DNA from: Papilionanthe hookeriana x Papilionanthe teres
Taxonomy: Eukaryota; Streptophyta; Magnoliopsida; Asparagales; Orchidaceae
Assembly (NCBI GenBank): GCA_022702705.1
Contig: CM040430.1
Location: forward strand, 77,503,239-77,567,238
Direction: 5' to 3'
DNA: 64,000 nt
Shown here: positions 22,132 through 34,080 of the stretch, piece after piece
How positions within the stretch are numbered: position 1 is the first letter of the stretch
How the letters are laid out: the number at the start of each line of letters is the position of its first letter
Notes under the pieces: model-generated
The model's database searches: none
Told to the model about the DNA's origin: nothing
Seen by the model: the letters and a program-made list of their open reading frames with translations, nothing else
Made by a program: the position numbers and the translations under genes

Positions 22132-23045
22132 AAACCTTGAAAAGAATAAAAAAGCTTTTGGTTGGACTTTAGCTGATATTAAAGGAATCAGTCATTCGAT
22201 CTGCATGCATAGAGCTCTGTTGGATGAACAACATAAACCTAGAGTAGATCCACAAAGGAGATTAAATCCATTGATGAAAGAAGTAGTAAAAAAAATTTTG
22301 AAATGGTTGGATGCTGGAATTATATATCCTATTTCAGACAGTGCATGGGTAAGTTTGATCTATTGTATTCCTAAGAAAGGATGAGTGATAGTTGTTATTA
22401 ATGAAATAAATGAATTAATAACCACAAGACAAGTCACTAGTTGGTGAATCTGTATTGATTATAGAAAATTAAATGTTGTCACTAGGAAAGATCACTTTTC
22501 TTTACCTTTTCTAGAGTAAATGTTGAATGGGCTTGTTGGGCACAAATATTTTCATTTTTTTGATGGATATACTGGCTATCATCAGATATGAATTACTCCT
22601 GAGGATCAAGAAAAGACAACATTTACCAGCCCTTATGGAACATTTGCTTTGCGAAGAATGTCCTTTGGATTATGTAACACACCTGCAACATTTCAAAGAT
22701 GTATGATGTCAATTTTTAGTAATCTGATTGATAATGGAATTTAAGTTTTTATAGACGCTTTTTCTGTGTTTGGAACTTCATTTGACATTTGCTTAAATAA
22801 TTTAGAAAAAAATTTGGAATTATGTAAAAAAAAAAATTTATTTCTAAATAGGGAGAAATGTCAATTTATGGTTGCAGGAGGAATTGTATTGGGGCATAAA
22901 ATTTCTAAATATGGCATGGAAGTAGACCCTTTAAAGATTCAAATTATTGCAAAACTACCACCTCCAACTACGGTGAGAGGGGTTAGATATTTTTTAGGAC
23001 ATGATGGGTTCTACATGCGTTATATTAAAGATTTTTTCAAAAATT
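22132..23045 (+). pseudogene. Athila reverse transcriptase, inactivated (element D2)
   Basis: RT would copy element RNA into DNA. The conserved blocks are in order: GWTLADIKGIS, LDAGIIYPISDSAWV, IPKKG, IDYRKLNVVTRKDHFSLPF, FFDGYTGYHQI, PEDQEKTTFTSPYGTFALRR, FGLCNTPATFQRCM, INREKCQFMVAGGIVLGHKI and the thumb KLPPPTTVRGVRYFLGHDGF. The YXDD catalytic box is damaged: the codons at 22751-22759 read I-D-A, so the second Asp is lost. Several stops interrupt the domain, for example after IPKKG and before VFIDA. It is non-functional. Confidence 0.92.
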
Positions 23046-23580
23046 ACTAAATCTCTGCGCCAACTTCTAGAAAAAGATAAGAAATTTGACTTTAATGAAG
23101 AATGTTTTAATGCCTTTGTAGTATTGAAAGAAAAATTAATCACTGCCCCTATAATAGTTTCACCTTATTGGGATAAACCATTTGAACTTATGTGTGATGC
23201 CAGTGATTACGTGATTGGAGCTATCTTAGGACAAATGTATGATAAAATTTTTAAAGTTATATAGTATGCTATTAAAACTCTTAATGAGGCTCAAATTAAC
23301 TATACCACTACTAAAAGAGAGTTATTAGCAATTGTATATGCATTTGAATAATTTAGGTCGTACTTAATTGGAACTAAATGTATAGTACATAGAGATCATT
23401 CTACTATTAAATATTTGATGCAAAAGATGGATGCTAAACCTAGATTAATTAGATGGGTGCTTCTAATGCAAGAATTTGACTTCATAATAATAGATAAAAA
23501 ATGATTTGACAACCAAATAGCTGATCATTTATCTAGGCTGGAGCAATATGAATTTTTTGAATTTGAAAACAAAATCATAG
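23046..23580 (+). pseudogene. Athila RNase H domain (element D2)
   Basis: RNase H removes template RNA during cDNA synthesis. Visible blocks are PYWDKPFELMCDASDYVIGAILGQ, with the first catalytic Asp, NYTTTKRELLAIVYAFE, with the Glu, the H-R-D-H-S-T-I-K block (the usual T-D-H changed) and QIADHLSRL. One frame shift separates it from RT near 23040. Stops are present at FKVI*, FE*F and KK*F. It lies on the same strand and in the usual order after RT. Confidence 0.88.
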
Positions 23581-24059
23581 AAACTTTTCTTGATGAACAA
23601 CTTTACAACTTTAAGGAATGGAATTTACGGTGGTATGCTGATATTGTGAATTATATTGTAAGTGATATTTATCACCTGAATTACTAAAGAAACAATAATA
23701 GACAATTCTCTATGATGCTAAATCTTATTTTTAGGATGATCCATAACTATGTAAATAATGCAAGGACTTAGTTATTAGGAGATGTGTACCTTATGAAAAA
23801 ATTAAACTAATTATTCAGAGATACCATGATTCTGAATTTGGGGGAGATATTGAAACTGAAAAAATAGTACATAAGATTTTACAATCTAGATTCTATTAGC
23901 CTACTCTTTTTAGGAATGTTAATAGATATATTAAAACATGTGATCGATGTCAGTGAGTTGGTAATATTTTTAGAAGAAATGAAATGCCCCTAAATTTTAC
24001 ATTGGAGTTGAAATCTTTGATGTTTGGGGATTAGATTTTATTGGACCATTTATTTCTTC

Positions 24060-24123
<64 letters not shown>

Positions 24124-24934
24124 TTGTTATGGATTACGTATCAAAATGGATTAAAGCAATAGCTTTACCTAAATGTGATGCTTGAAGTGTTTCAAAATTT
24201 TTAAAGAAAATATTTGTACAAGATATGGAATGCCGACAATTATCATTAGTGATGGTTGGTCCCATTTCAGAAATAATATGATTCAGAAATTGATTGAAAA
24301 ATAAATTATTATGCATGGAATCTCAACTGCTTATTATCCTCAGACTAATGGTTTAGCTGAAGTATCTAACCGCAAAATTAAAAAAATGTTAAAAAAATCT
24401 GTAAATCCTCATAAATTAGATTAGTCTAGGAGATTAGATATTGCATTATGGGCATATATGACTTCTTATAAAACTCCTATAGGTATGTCTTGTTATAAAC
24501 TGATTCATGGGAAAACCTGTCATTTTCTAGTTGAATTGGAACATAAAGCTTATTGGGCAATTAAAGTGATCAATTTTAATTTAAAAGATGTTGGTGAGAA
24601 AAGATTATTGCAACTTAATGAATTGGAAGAAATGAGAAATAAATCTTTTGGTAATGAATGAATTTATAAGGAGAAGATGAATATATGGCATGATCGAAAG
24701 ATTATAAAAAAGAGATTTGAACCTGGACAAGAAGTTTTGTTATATAATACAAGATTAAGATTATTTCCTGAAAAACTTAAGTTTAGGTGGATGGGACCTT
24801 TCACTGTTATAAAATTTTATCAGTTTGGAGTTGTTGATATTGAATTCCTAAAACTGGAAGAATATTTAAAGTTAATGGCCATTGGTTTAAACCATATTTT
24901 GAAGGTTCACGACCTAATTATAAAGAGGTTTTAA
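23581..24934 (+). pseudogene. Athila integrase (element D2)
   Basis: Integrase inserts the cDNA into the host genome. The zinc-binding part is recognisable as RYHDSEFGGDIETEKIVHKIL and CDRCQ around 23820-23955. The core starts with GLDFIGPF (first Asp codon 24034-24036), continues after a TA microsatellite with LVVMDYVSKWIKAIALPK, and includes YHPQTNGLAEVSNRKIKKML. The C-terminal part reads ALWAYMTSYKTPIGMSCYKL, then EPGQEVLLYNTRLRLFPEKL and FRWMGPFTV. The usual second Asp region (SDGGSHF) is out of frame. Multiple stops and frame changes make it a relic. It ends near 24934. Confidence 0.9.
24061..24121. repeat. (TA)n microsatellite inside the integrase core
   Basis: About 60 bp of pure TA alternation lie between the ...GPFISS and LVVMDY parts of the integrase. 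The ancestral codons for the Tyr-Ile stretch found here in Athila (TATATA-rich) are the likely seed for the expansion. Confidence 0.95.
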
Positions 24935-25589
24935 TGTTAATTCATCCTGAATGAACCAACATTTTTCGGGCTGACGACGTTAAACCAAGTGCATTATGGG
25001 GGCAATCCATAGTTATTTTTTTTTGTTTAATGCGTTTTAAAGAGATTAAAGTTGATTTAACTATTAGATAGTCGTATATTTGAGTCATATTCACTCGTAA
25101 TTATCCTAAATGGTGCTAATTATTGGATTGAATCAAAAATTTGGAGATTATTTGGATGAAAAAGACGTTGCAGCTAAGTTGTGAACTGGCATCGACGGCG
25201 TTCGATTGAGACAGTGCCCTATTCAGCACCGACAGCACCCAGAACAGTGCCGACGGTGGATTTTGCCAGAGAGAAACTTTATTTTTTTGAGCTTGGGCGT
25301 TGACGGTGCTAACAGCCGAGAAACGGTTTTTGGAGTTTTAAATGGAGGATTTTGGCGGTTTAAGCGAGAGTTTCACCCTTATAACTCCACAAACTCATTC
25401 TAAAACCCAACAACTCCAGAAAAATGAAAAGGAAGTTCCAAAATTTGCATTCTATGTCTTCTAACTTCTTAGAATCTCCAAGATTTAGAGTTTTCAATAG
25501 GAGAAAGTTCGTCAGTTTTGAGGAGCAGCGAATTTGTGACAAAGTTCTTATGAAGATGAGGTAAATTAAAGAACGAGGCTTTGTCAATC
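24935..25589 (+). other. Spacer between integrase and first env-like module (D2)
   Basis: Non-coding AT-rich sequence with a GC-rich island at about 25185-25330 holding CATCGACGGCG, GCACCGACAGCACC and GTGCCGACGG phrases. A similar island sits at 26986-27050, in front of the second env-like module. There is no clear ORF; the 25206-25403 frame covers the island and is probably chance. Confidence 0.6.
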
Positions 25590-26530
25590 GAGGTATGAAT
25601 TTTCCTAGTACTTGAGTAGAAGAAATTATTATGTAGAGGCATTGGGAAGTGTTTTGTTACACTACTATCGCAGTTGTCATTCCTGTGGTGAAGGAAATTT
25701 ATGAAATCTTCATGGAATCAACCAATGAGTTATTTATATGCGAGGTAGGTGGATATCATTCACTCCTTCAAAGATTAATGAACATTACATGATAGATAAT
25801 GTGTCAATCTGTCATTACACCAATTTTGCCCCTTCGAGAGATAACATGAATGAAATTTATCGATATCTAATGATGAAGGTGAAGATTGGGAGATAAGAGA
25901 CAACGCATATGTTAATTTCACTACTAATTTATTAAATCCGGTATCGAAGAAATGACATTTCTTTATATCTTCGAAATTACTCCCAACCATGAAAATTAGT
26001 AAAGTTATGATGGAATGTGCAATATTGAACTATTATATTCAAACTAGAAGACATATTGATATTGGCAGCATAATTGTGAAGTTTGTTTTGGGTTTGCTTG
26101 TGTACATATCAAATTATGGCTTAGAACATCCTTCCATTATATTTCTTGTTTGCAGTCAGTCACAAGTGCCTTATGAGAGTTGGGAAAAAGTGTTTCTTCC
26201 ATGGAAGCCTATGGACCCAACTAATATTTATGACTATCCAGCAATTAGGAATTAAGATGATTTGAGCGTATCTGTAGATCAACCATCTCAGATTTTACTT
26301 CCTATTCAACCTCATGTTCTTAAAAGTGCACAGTTAATTCTGAAGAAAATCAAGAACTGGAGAAAGAGGTACGAAATCTTATGGATGCAATCAAAAATAT
26401 ATCTAAATTATTTGATCACCTAGATTGGAGGATGAAGGAACAGTTTGATCATACGGGCGTATGGAAGAAGGATTGATACGATTGATGAAGAAAAATGATT
26501 GGATTGAAGAGGATTTGACAGATGAATTCC
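25590..26530 (+). pseudogene. Env-like / 'putative plant transposon protein' ORF, copy 1 (D2)
   Basis: Athila elements carry a second coding region after pol, often called env-like, whose protein belongs to a plant-specific transposon protein family of unknown biochemical role. Here the + strand shows AVVIPVVKEIYEIFMEST, then SFTPSKINEHYMIDNV in a neighbouring frame, followed by MKISKVMMECAILNYYIQTR and HIDIGSIIVKFVLG (25989-26255). A helical C-terminal piece (ELEKEVRNLMDAIKNISKLF) lies near 26360. This is the same order of blocks as in the second module at 27424. Several frame changes and stops break it. The remaining 26531-26985 is AT-rich and without identifiable features. Confidence 0.7.
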
Positions 26531-26985
26531 CGTATCGACCCTTCTACAATTTTTTTTTCCACCACCAATTCATGTAAGATATCAAAGAGGATAGCACTGA
26601 CATTTATGAAGAGTGGTGATTCTATGTTTTATCTAATTTATTTACTATCTGATTTATATTTGCTTGATTTTGATTTGTATTTGGCTAGCTTATGGTGTGA
26701 TTTCAGACTTATTATGCTTGAGATTTGAATTTATGTTAAGTTTTCAGTGTTAGAGTGTTGTGGTTTGATTACAACGCTGAGTTTATGATGAAGTAGTTTA
26801 ATTGATGTGTGTAAGTTTGTAACTTTGGATTTTATATATAAAAGTGATGTTTTGTGTTCTTTGTAAAGTTTTAGTATTATTTAATTAATTATTATTGATT
26901 CTTGACGCTTAAAAAGGCTAATTAGATGTTATAGTAACTTGAAAATGATCGAAATCACGAAATATTTTGGAACCAGAAAAAAATT

Positions 26986-27423
26986 GGTCTGGCGCCGATA
27001 GCGTCTAATTCAGAACTGACAGCACCCAAATGAGCGCCGACGGCGCCTGATACCTTAAGGTCACAGATTCCTTTTAAAATTGCAATTTTGAATATTAACC
27101 ACTCCATTTATCACCTTCAACCTCCAACCAAGGCCGAAAAACACCCCTAGAGCTTGCTTGCATTTGGATTTAAGGCGATTTCAGAGCTTTTAAGGTTAAA
27201 TCTCGTCTTCCCATGGTAAGAGCTATACTTTAAACTAAAATTTTTTTACTTTCACCATGGAAATCTCCTACATTGGAGAGATTTCAAAATTTAGGATTTT
27301 GAAGAAAATTTTGAGAAAATCCATGGTGAAATGCTTTTACTTGTTATATTTTACTTTGAAATTTATTGCATTGTGATATTGGAATTTATTAAGATTTATT
27401 TGCAAATCATATAGAGATTTTGA
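26986..27423 (+). other. Spacer with GGCGCC-rich island before second env-like module
   Basis: It begins with CTGGCGCCGATAGCG and AGCGCCGACGGCGCC (26990-27045) and then continues AT-rich, with a CCATGGTAAG phrase at about 27210 and again ATCCATGGTGA near 27320. It parallels the spacer at 24935-25589, supporting duplication of the whole spacer-plus-ORF module. Confidence 0.6.
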
Positions 27424-28379
27424 GATGGCTCCAAAGATGTTTAAGGGAAAGAGAAAAGTTGATTTTGATGAGAGGAGATTTGTAAATGTTGAAGTACAGT
27501 ACAATTTCATATCTACACTCTAAAGTAAAAAGTGTATACAAAATAGAGGATTTGAAAATCTGGGCGGAGTTGTAGAGTAGGTGATTGCTGAACAGAATTG
27601 GGAAACTTTTTGTTAATTTTCTGCCGATGTTGTCGCTGATGTTGTCTGAGAGTTTTATGCTAACTTGTGATACACGGAAGAAGAGTATGTATTGGTTCGA
27701 GGACAAATGGTAGAATTTACTCCTGAACGGATCAATGCTTTCTAACAGTTACGAGCTAATCTTTTTTGTGAGTGCAAAAATTTGGTACAATAAATACTGC
27801 CATGAATGAGGTAATTACTTTTCTTACTGATGAAAAAGGGGAGTGGAAAACTAAGCAAAGACAAAAGATTAACTTTCCTGCTTCCAATCTTAATGTTGCA
27901 TCTAAAGCCTGACATTATTTAATTTCTACAAGACTACTACTTACCTATCATCATAATGAAGTTTCTATAGATAGATCAATTTTGATTTTTTGTATTCAAA
28001 ACATGAGGTTATTGATATTGGAAGAGTTGTTTATAGTAACATTCTGACCATAGCTAAGGGAGAAACCACTAAAAGATTGGGACATTCTGCCCTGACTTAT
28101 GCATTATGTATAGAAGTAGGAGTTGAGGTTGATAGTAGCGAAGAGTTGGTCCATCCTTTGAAGCCTATTAGTAAGGCCAACATTTGCACTTATGAATTAC
28201 ATGTAGGATGGAGATCTGGAAGTAAGAGTAGTGACATTCCCTCTGCTAGTCATGACATAACTTCTACCTTGGGAACTTCTACTATTTCTGATGTTATGGA
28301 GCGGGTGATGATACTGCAAGATGATATTACGAGGCTTCATAGCGGGAATGATAGTTTGGAAGCAAGAAATAGTAGATGA
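27424..28379 (+). pseudogene. Env-like / 'putative plant transposon protein' ORF, copy 2 (D2)
   Basis: It starts with ATG at 27424 (MAPKMFKGKRKVDFDERRFV), a common beginning for this plant transposon protein family. It continues through EFYANL, EEEYVLVRGQMVEFTPERIN, then, after frame changes, NEVSIDRSILIFCIQ. The open C-terminal part at 27990-28379 reads VIDIGRVVYSNILTIAKGET, LGHSALTYALCIEVGVEVD and EELVHPLKPISKANI. The tail VMERVMILQDDITRLHSGND is coiled-coil-like. Family membership is judged from the V(R)GxxVxFxPxxIN block and the IDIGRVI-type block. At least two frameshifts and several stops are present. It lies between pol and the 3' LTR. Confidence 0.75.
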
Positions 28380-28483
28380 CTTGAAGTAGATGAGCTTAAC
28401 TTTAGATCACTTAATCAAAATATATTTTCAAAATTATCTTAACATGACTTGAAGTAGATGAGCTTAACTTTAGATCACTTAAT
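28376..28483 (+). repeat. 40-bp direct repeat, 68-bp spacing
   Basis: A 40-nt segment starting ATGACTTGAAGTAGATGAGC occurs at 28376-28415 and again identically at 28444-28483. The first copy covers the last codons and stop of the env-like frame, so the duplication copied the ORF end. Confidence 0.9.
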
Positions 28484-29270
28484 TTTTTATTTTATTTAAA
28501 TATCATAGTAGATTTGAATAAAAATTTTTCGTAATGAAGGTTAACTTTATGGGTTAAGATATTTAGTATAAGAGGATTAGATTATAGTTAACTATATAAA
28601 GTAAAGAAAATTGTATTTTTAAAAGGTGAAGAGTCTTAGAGGTTTGTGTGAGGAGAAAGGATTGTGACTCTATGATGAATCATTAAAAAGCTAATATATC
28701 TATAAAGTAAAGAAATGTTTCAAGTTCTAACTTTAAGAAGAGGATAGTGAAGCTCGGAATTATTAAAGACTATCTAGATATAGTAATCCTCACATGAAAA
28801 GAAAAAAGAAAAAAATAGAGAGAGAGAGAGAGGATTGAAAAGCAATCCTAAAAAGTAAAAGAAAAGACGAAGAAAAATACATGTGAGGAGAAGCTAGAGG
28901 AGATTTCTAATCAAAAATTGGCTTCACTTGAATCAACTTAAAGGAAGACCTTAATTCCATTTTTGAATTTATGGTAAAGTATTAGCATCCTTACTAATAG
29001 AGTTTTCATGAACTTTTTTTTCATATGATACTTCAAAACACCCTTAATGTGACAAATTATGATTATTCTTGAAATAAATAGGAGACTAGAATTCTTAGAC
29101 TTAATTACTAACTGTTCCTATAATCATAATTTTGACCAAAGTTATTGAAAATCTTTCTAAAATCTTGTTATTATATTCATTTAAATCAAAAATCATAGTA
29201 ATCATTAAGTTCATTACAAATAGCCATATTTTTATGTAGTAAAAGGATTACTTAAGGACAAGTAATAGTT
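28484..29270 (+). other. 3' untranslated region of D2
   Basis: AT- and purine-rich sequence without coding potential. It includes a GA-rich stretch around 28800-28880 with (GA)n at about 28818-28833. It carries no gene and leads into the polypurine tract. Confidence 0.6.
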
Positions 29271-29285
29271 AAGTTTGGGGAATTT
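29271..29285 (+). other. Polypurine tract of Athila element D2
   Basis: AAGTTTGGGGAATTT directly precedes the LTR start TGATGCACC. AAGTTTGGGG is the usual Athila second-strand primer region. Confidence 0.75.
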
Positions 29286-30931
29286 TGATGCACCAAAAAT
29301 TCATATATATTTTGTACTAATTTTTGGTGATATTGCACTTTAATAGAAGATATTTATCATTCTTTACTGTAGGTATGATGATTTTAGGCAAATGGAGCAA
29401 AAAGAAGTGAAAAGGAACGAATTTGGAGCGAAAAAAGGCAAAAACCAGATTTTTGAAGTTTTGGCGTCGACGGCGCGTTTTTCCAAAGAGCCTGGAATTA
29501 AAAGGCGTGATAGGCCGCCGACGGCGCCTAATGTCGGTGGAGGCCAGATTCAATGTATTTCGATGAATTTTGGAGGGATTCTTGTGGTAATTCTTAGAAA
29601 ATTCATTCCTAGATGAATTTAACTAGTTTTGGACGTCATAAATCAGTGTGTGTGTGACATTGTAAGTGAAGAAAAGTGTGCATGTCATTGTAAGTGAAGC
29701 AAAATGTGTTTGAGTGAAAAGGAAGTCTTTAGAGAGAGTGTAGAGTCTAGGATTTGGTTTAGTGTTGGTTTGTGAGGGATTATTCTCAAAAGAGTTGTAG
29801 GAGGCAAGAGAAAGTGAGAGATTGCTTCTTCCCAACTATTCTAAGAGAGAATTGTGTGTTGTTGTAAAGAGAGAAGAAGATTCAAAGGAACTTTAAGGGA
29901 TTTGTTTGACGAAGAAATTAAGATAAGTTGTATTTACTTTTCATAGTTTGTATAACTTTACTTTTATATATATAATCTTTGTTTTGTTGCATCTTCCTCA
30001 TGAATTCTATGTAGATTTTTTTATCTTTCCCCTTGCAATGATAAATGGTGAAGTGATAGTTTATATTGGATGTGCCATAATAAAGAATAGAAATTGCGAT
30101 GATTTTTAACTTTTATCTTCATTTACATTTCAATCTGGCCAATTGAATTGTTAAAATACGTTATGAAACATATGATCCGAAAGGCCTATGCTTTCTACAA
30201 CAAAAACGAAGATTACATTCAATGTCCATAATGAGTGATGTAGTTCATGAGGGTTGGGTGTAAATAAATAGGAAAATATGTTTGTTAGGAGTAGAATTAG
30301 AGATTTTAGGGTGACAGACTAAAATCCTCAATTTGGTCCTAGTGTTTGGAAACTAAAGCGAGAGTTAACCTTCAGGCGAAGAGAAATGAGAGCTCTTGAG
30401 TGAGAGCCAGTATCCTTCCAGCCTAACCATGGATTTAGGGACTAAACCAAGGATTAGTCAAGGTTCTTTATAACACTTGGAAGAGGGTAAAGAATATGTA
30501 TACTTCTATTTGGCACAATACAAATATTTAACTAATCTATATTCACTCACCAAAATATCATTGTACGGGAGAAGACATTTTCTCTATATTTAAACCTTAC
30601 ATTACTAAACTTAGTGTAGTATTAATTACTTAATCTGAATTTTAGAAAGTTCTGTAGTAATTTTAAATTCTCTTGCACTTTAAACATTAGTAATTTTAGT
30701 ATTTACTTTTGATGATTTGCAAATTCGAATATTGGATTTTTGTGCTACGCTATAAGGTTTGCTCCCTCCATGTGGGTTCGATAATTAGAACTCCACTAAA
30801 GCCCTGTTTTACTTAAGCGATATGTATACTTGCGTAAAGGTTGGTTGCTTTGATATTAAACTGATTATACTTTATAACTGGATTGAAAAATACTTTTTAA
30901 ATATTAATTTATGTTAGCAAGCCGCACATCA
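29286..30931 (+). mobile_element. 3' LTR of Athila element D2
   Basis: It begins TGATGCACCAAAAATTCATA and ends GCCGCACATCA, 1646 bp, nearly the same length as the D1 LTR. It shares the GGCGTCGACGGCGCG / GCCGCCGACGGCGCC island (29462-29530), the GTTGTAGGAGGCAAGAGAAAG stretch, and the GATATGTATACTTGCG block near the end. The adjoining 5 bp to the right are ATCAT, the expected target duplication; the left partner is off-window. This end marks the right boundary of the whole left nest. Confidence 0.85.
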
Positions 30932-32178
30932 ATCATCTGATTCAAATGAGAAGCGGTGAAGGAAAAAGCTTTCCCCTAATCTTTTGCTTCGCCACTGAAG
31001 GGTGAGATGTGGGCTAAGAAGTACTAGCCAAAGAAGGGTTAGGAGCAACCTCTTGTTTATTTGTCGTCCGTGCCTTTGAAGGTTACAATTCAAATAAAGG
31101 TTCTTAACCCTGTTCTCCCCTCGGCACAGGAAGAATTGAGGGAAGAGCCGTTTGGTTTGTCTGTTCACATCCTGACAGGCTTTTCCCATTGTGTGACACA
31201 CTTCTTCACAGGGAAACCTCCCTCTGCCATCAAGGAACCCTTAGAGAAGTGGTTGTTATTCAAATCCGAGGATCCCACTTCAACCACCGATTTAAAGCTT
31301 CTCAGCTATACACAATACATCTCCCGGGCCGATCGATCTTGAAAACGGACATTGCCCTTTTCTTCATGGCTTGAAATACCACCAACACACGAGCCTCCTC
31401 ACTAATGGAATTAGGAAGATGTCCCCCTTTAACTCAACGCCACAAAGGAGATGAGAGATGAATATGAAGGAACATTTGGAAGATAAGTCTCTCTACATCT
31501 TATTTATCATGACTGGCACAGAAATCAAGTACTTAATTATTTTCCATTAAATAATTTTGAATTCCACAAATATTAAAAAAAATCTAAATTCTCGTGTCCT
31601 TATCGCGCTGTCGCTATTAAGGAACAAGAGAATGAGAAAATTTTGATATATACAATAAAAGTTTGTTAGCACGAATCTCGAAGGCATCTCACGACTGGTG
31701 GAAGAGGTGACGTAGTCCCGTATGACCCACTAAAAATGGCCCGAGTCCACAAACTCTGTCGGTCAGCTTCTATGTACCAGGAAGATAGTATATTCTAGAC
31801 GGATTATGACATCTCCTAAAGAGTTTACCTAACCAAATTCACGCATATGAATCCAACGCCCTCCATTCTGGACAGACTGACTAGGTGAAACGGACTGTCC
31901 AGTCCCAACGCAATTGGTATCGATCTTCAACAAGTAGCCAACCAACCTAAGGGCCGCTCGACCTAAAGGATCGGGTGAAAGTCCCTTGTGAGCAATCGAC
32001 CGCTTCCGAGCAAACGTTCGTAAGCCCCTCGGGCCGTATTTATGTATATACCAAAATATCCTCATTGTACATACGTATACTAGAGAGACAATAAAAAATT
32101 GCATGATCCACTATTGCTATAAATATGTGTCCATTTTATGAATAAAAGTTACACAAATTTTATTGTTCTACATTGTTC
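30932..32178. other. Unassigned sequence right of the D2 nest
   Basis: This is mixed-composition DNA, more GC-rich than its surroundings up to about 32050. A 93-codon + frame at 31061-31342 contains EPFGLSVHILTGFSHCVTHF; I do not recognise it. The segment 31670-32050 (phrases such as CTCGGGCCGTATTT) resembles an old LTR in composition, but no partner or primer site is visible. There is no supported gene. Confidence 0.35.

Positions 32179-32235
<57 letters not shown>
32179..32235. repeat. (TA)n microsatellite
   Basis: About 57 bp of nearly uninterrupted TA dinucleotides, with one TAC interruption near the left end. Confidence 0.95.
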
Positions 32236-32239
<4 letters not shown>

Positions 32240-34080
32240 CTAATGCATTATTTTTGCCCTTTTATTTTGAATTATATAATTTTCAAACTGCACTTTGAGG
32301 ATTATATCTCAAACTCGTCAAGTTTATGACTCAACTCATCAAATGCAAAATCAAATACCTCAATGACCAGCTGCACAATTTAAATATTGGTTATAACAAA
32401 TATGACTAAACATTATCTCATTCTATCTCACTCGAATACAAAAAAAAAAAATTATAATAAAAAAAAGAAATAAATAAAAATAAATAAATAAATAAATAAA
32501 TAACAAGCTACTAACAAGCAAGCCAATTAACTAATTTATACAAATATGAAAAATTATCTAAAATTATACAAATACAAGGATCAAAATAGTTAAATAAGTC
32601 CTATTATTGAAGCGGGCATATAATACCCTGTAAAAAATAAATTAAAAAAAAAAGAAAAAGAAAAAAACGTCATCACAAACTTGAAACTACTAAATCTTTA
32701 TTGGTTAAACCAAATCGAATTTACGCTTCGAACTCATTTCCAACGGCACAACTAAACATATTACATCTGACTTCATACAAAAATAGAGCCTTGAGCGACT
32801 AAACTGATGGTCTGCTATGGAATAACCAAATTCTGGCATTTCTGTGAGGAATGAAGAACGAAAAATGTAAAAAGGCTGCAAAAATTTTTACATTTTATCT
32901 AAATAATAAACAGCTTTACCTTTTGCTTCAAAAATATCTTTCGAAAATATTATTTCGTATATAACCGAACTTATTTAAAATATAAAAATTCATTTTGCTG
33001 ATTAATACAACTAATCAAATCTATAAAATTATATTTGATAAATTAGTTTAGGTGGTTTCAAAAAGAAAAAAAATCTGGCTATTTTTTCAGACTTCATTAC
33101 CTAGCAAAGCTACTCCCAAGTGTTACTCTGATAAGTTGCAAATGAGTTTGTCGTATGTACATTGATCTCCATATAGGCTCTATATGAATATTAATAACAG
33201 TTTAATATTTATTTATTCATATTTGAATATAATTATAGTACCAAAAAGAAGAATCACATTCAACGTGGGTATTTATATAAGACTAACCAAATGCACACCC
33301 ATACCAAAGTAGATCGGCAGCAGTAACTGTTAGCCAAAGTTCGATAAATCTGCATGATTTCACAGTCCAAAAAGAATGATTTAATCCATATACCACACAG
33401 GCAAGTCATTTCAGTTGGTAAGCATAACTATAAGAACGTCCAGCATCCTAATCTATTCGAAAATTTACAGGCCGCGTTTCAAATAATGATTCTAAGTTAT
33501 ATAATAAACCTCGTAGCAAAAAAAAAATATCAGAGATAATATTGATCCATTAGGTTGCATGAAGCTCCAGAACATGGTTAAAAGAAATGATAAATTGACA
33601 ATTTAATTGGATGGTTAAAAATCAACATCGATTTAAGTTCCATAAATCTAAACAAAATACTCTAAAATCAAATGAATTCAATATCGCGAATAGAAAATTA
33701 AAAAAGTAAAAAAAATCCTTTCAACTTGTTTCATCCTTACAAGGGGCGGAGTCAAATGAGCCTTCAGAATAAGAACACTTGTATGCAATCAAGATATGCA
33801 ATTGTCTACAATGAAAACTAAGCCAACAGAATCAGAGATGCTATTTTACTTTTATTAAATTTGATCTCAAGGTCATAATAAATGATTGAAACTTCACATA
33901 AAAACAGTATTGAATGATAGGAACGCATCGCCTCCAATGAAAATTAAGCAGTTCCTCGAAAATTAATTAGTAAATTCTTTATCATATATAATTAAAGTTC
34001 CAGACAATTTAATATTTTATACATTTACATTCAATCCTTACCACCTAATTTTTGTGGAATATAATATAATGGTAAACCCA
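32236..34080. other. AT-rich intergenic stretch
   Basis: I see no gene. It contains poly-A runs and an (AAAT)n tract at 32468-32503. The short frame at 33354-33539 shows no recognisable domain. Confidence 0.6.

Noticed and set aside
30770..30800. tRNA B-box-like GGGTTCGATAATTAG in the D2 LTR (and similar in other Athila LTRs)
   Set aside because: No A box or cloverleaf around it; it is a conserved LTR motif near the 3' end.
31061..31342. 93-codon frame as a host gene
   Set aside because: No recognisable domain, no splice or promoter context, overlapped by frames on both strands; kept only as part of an unassigned region.
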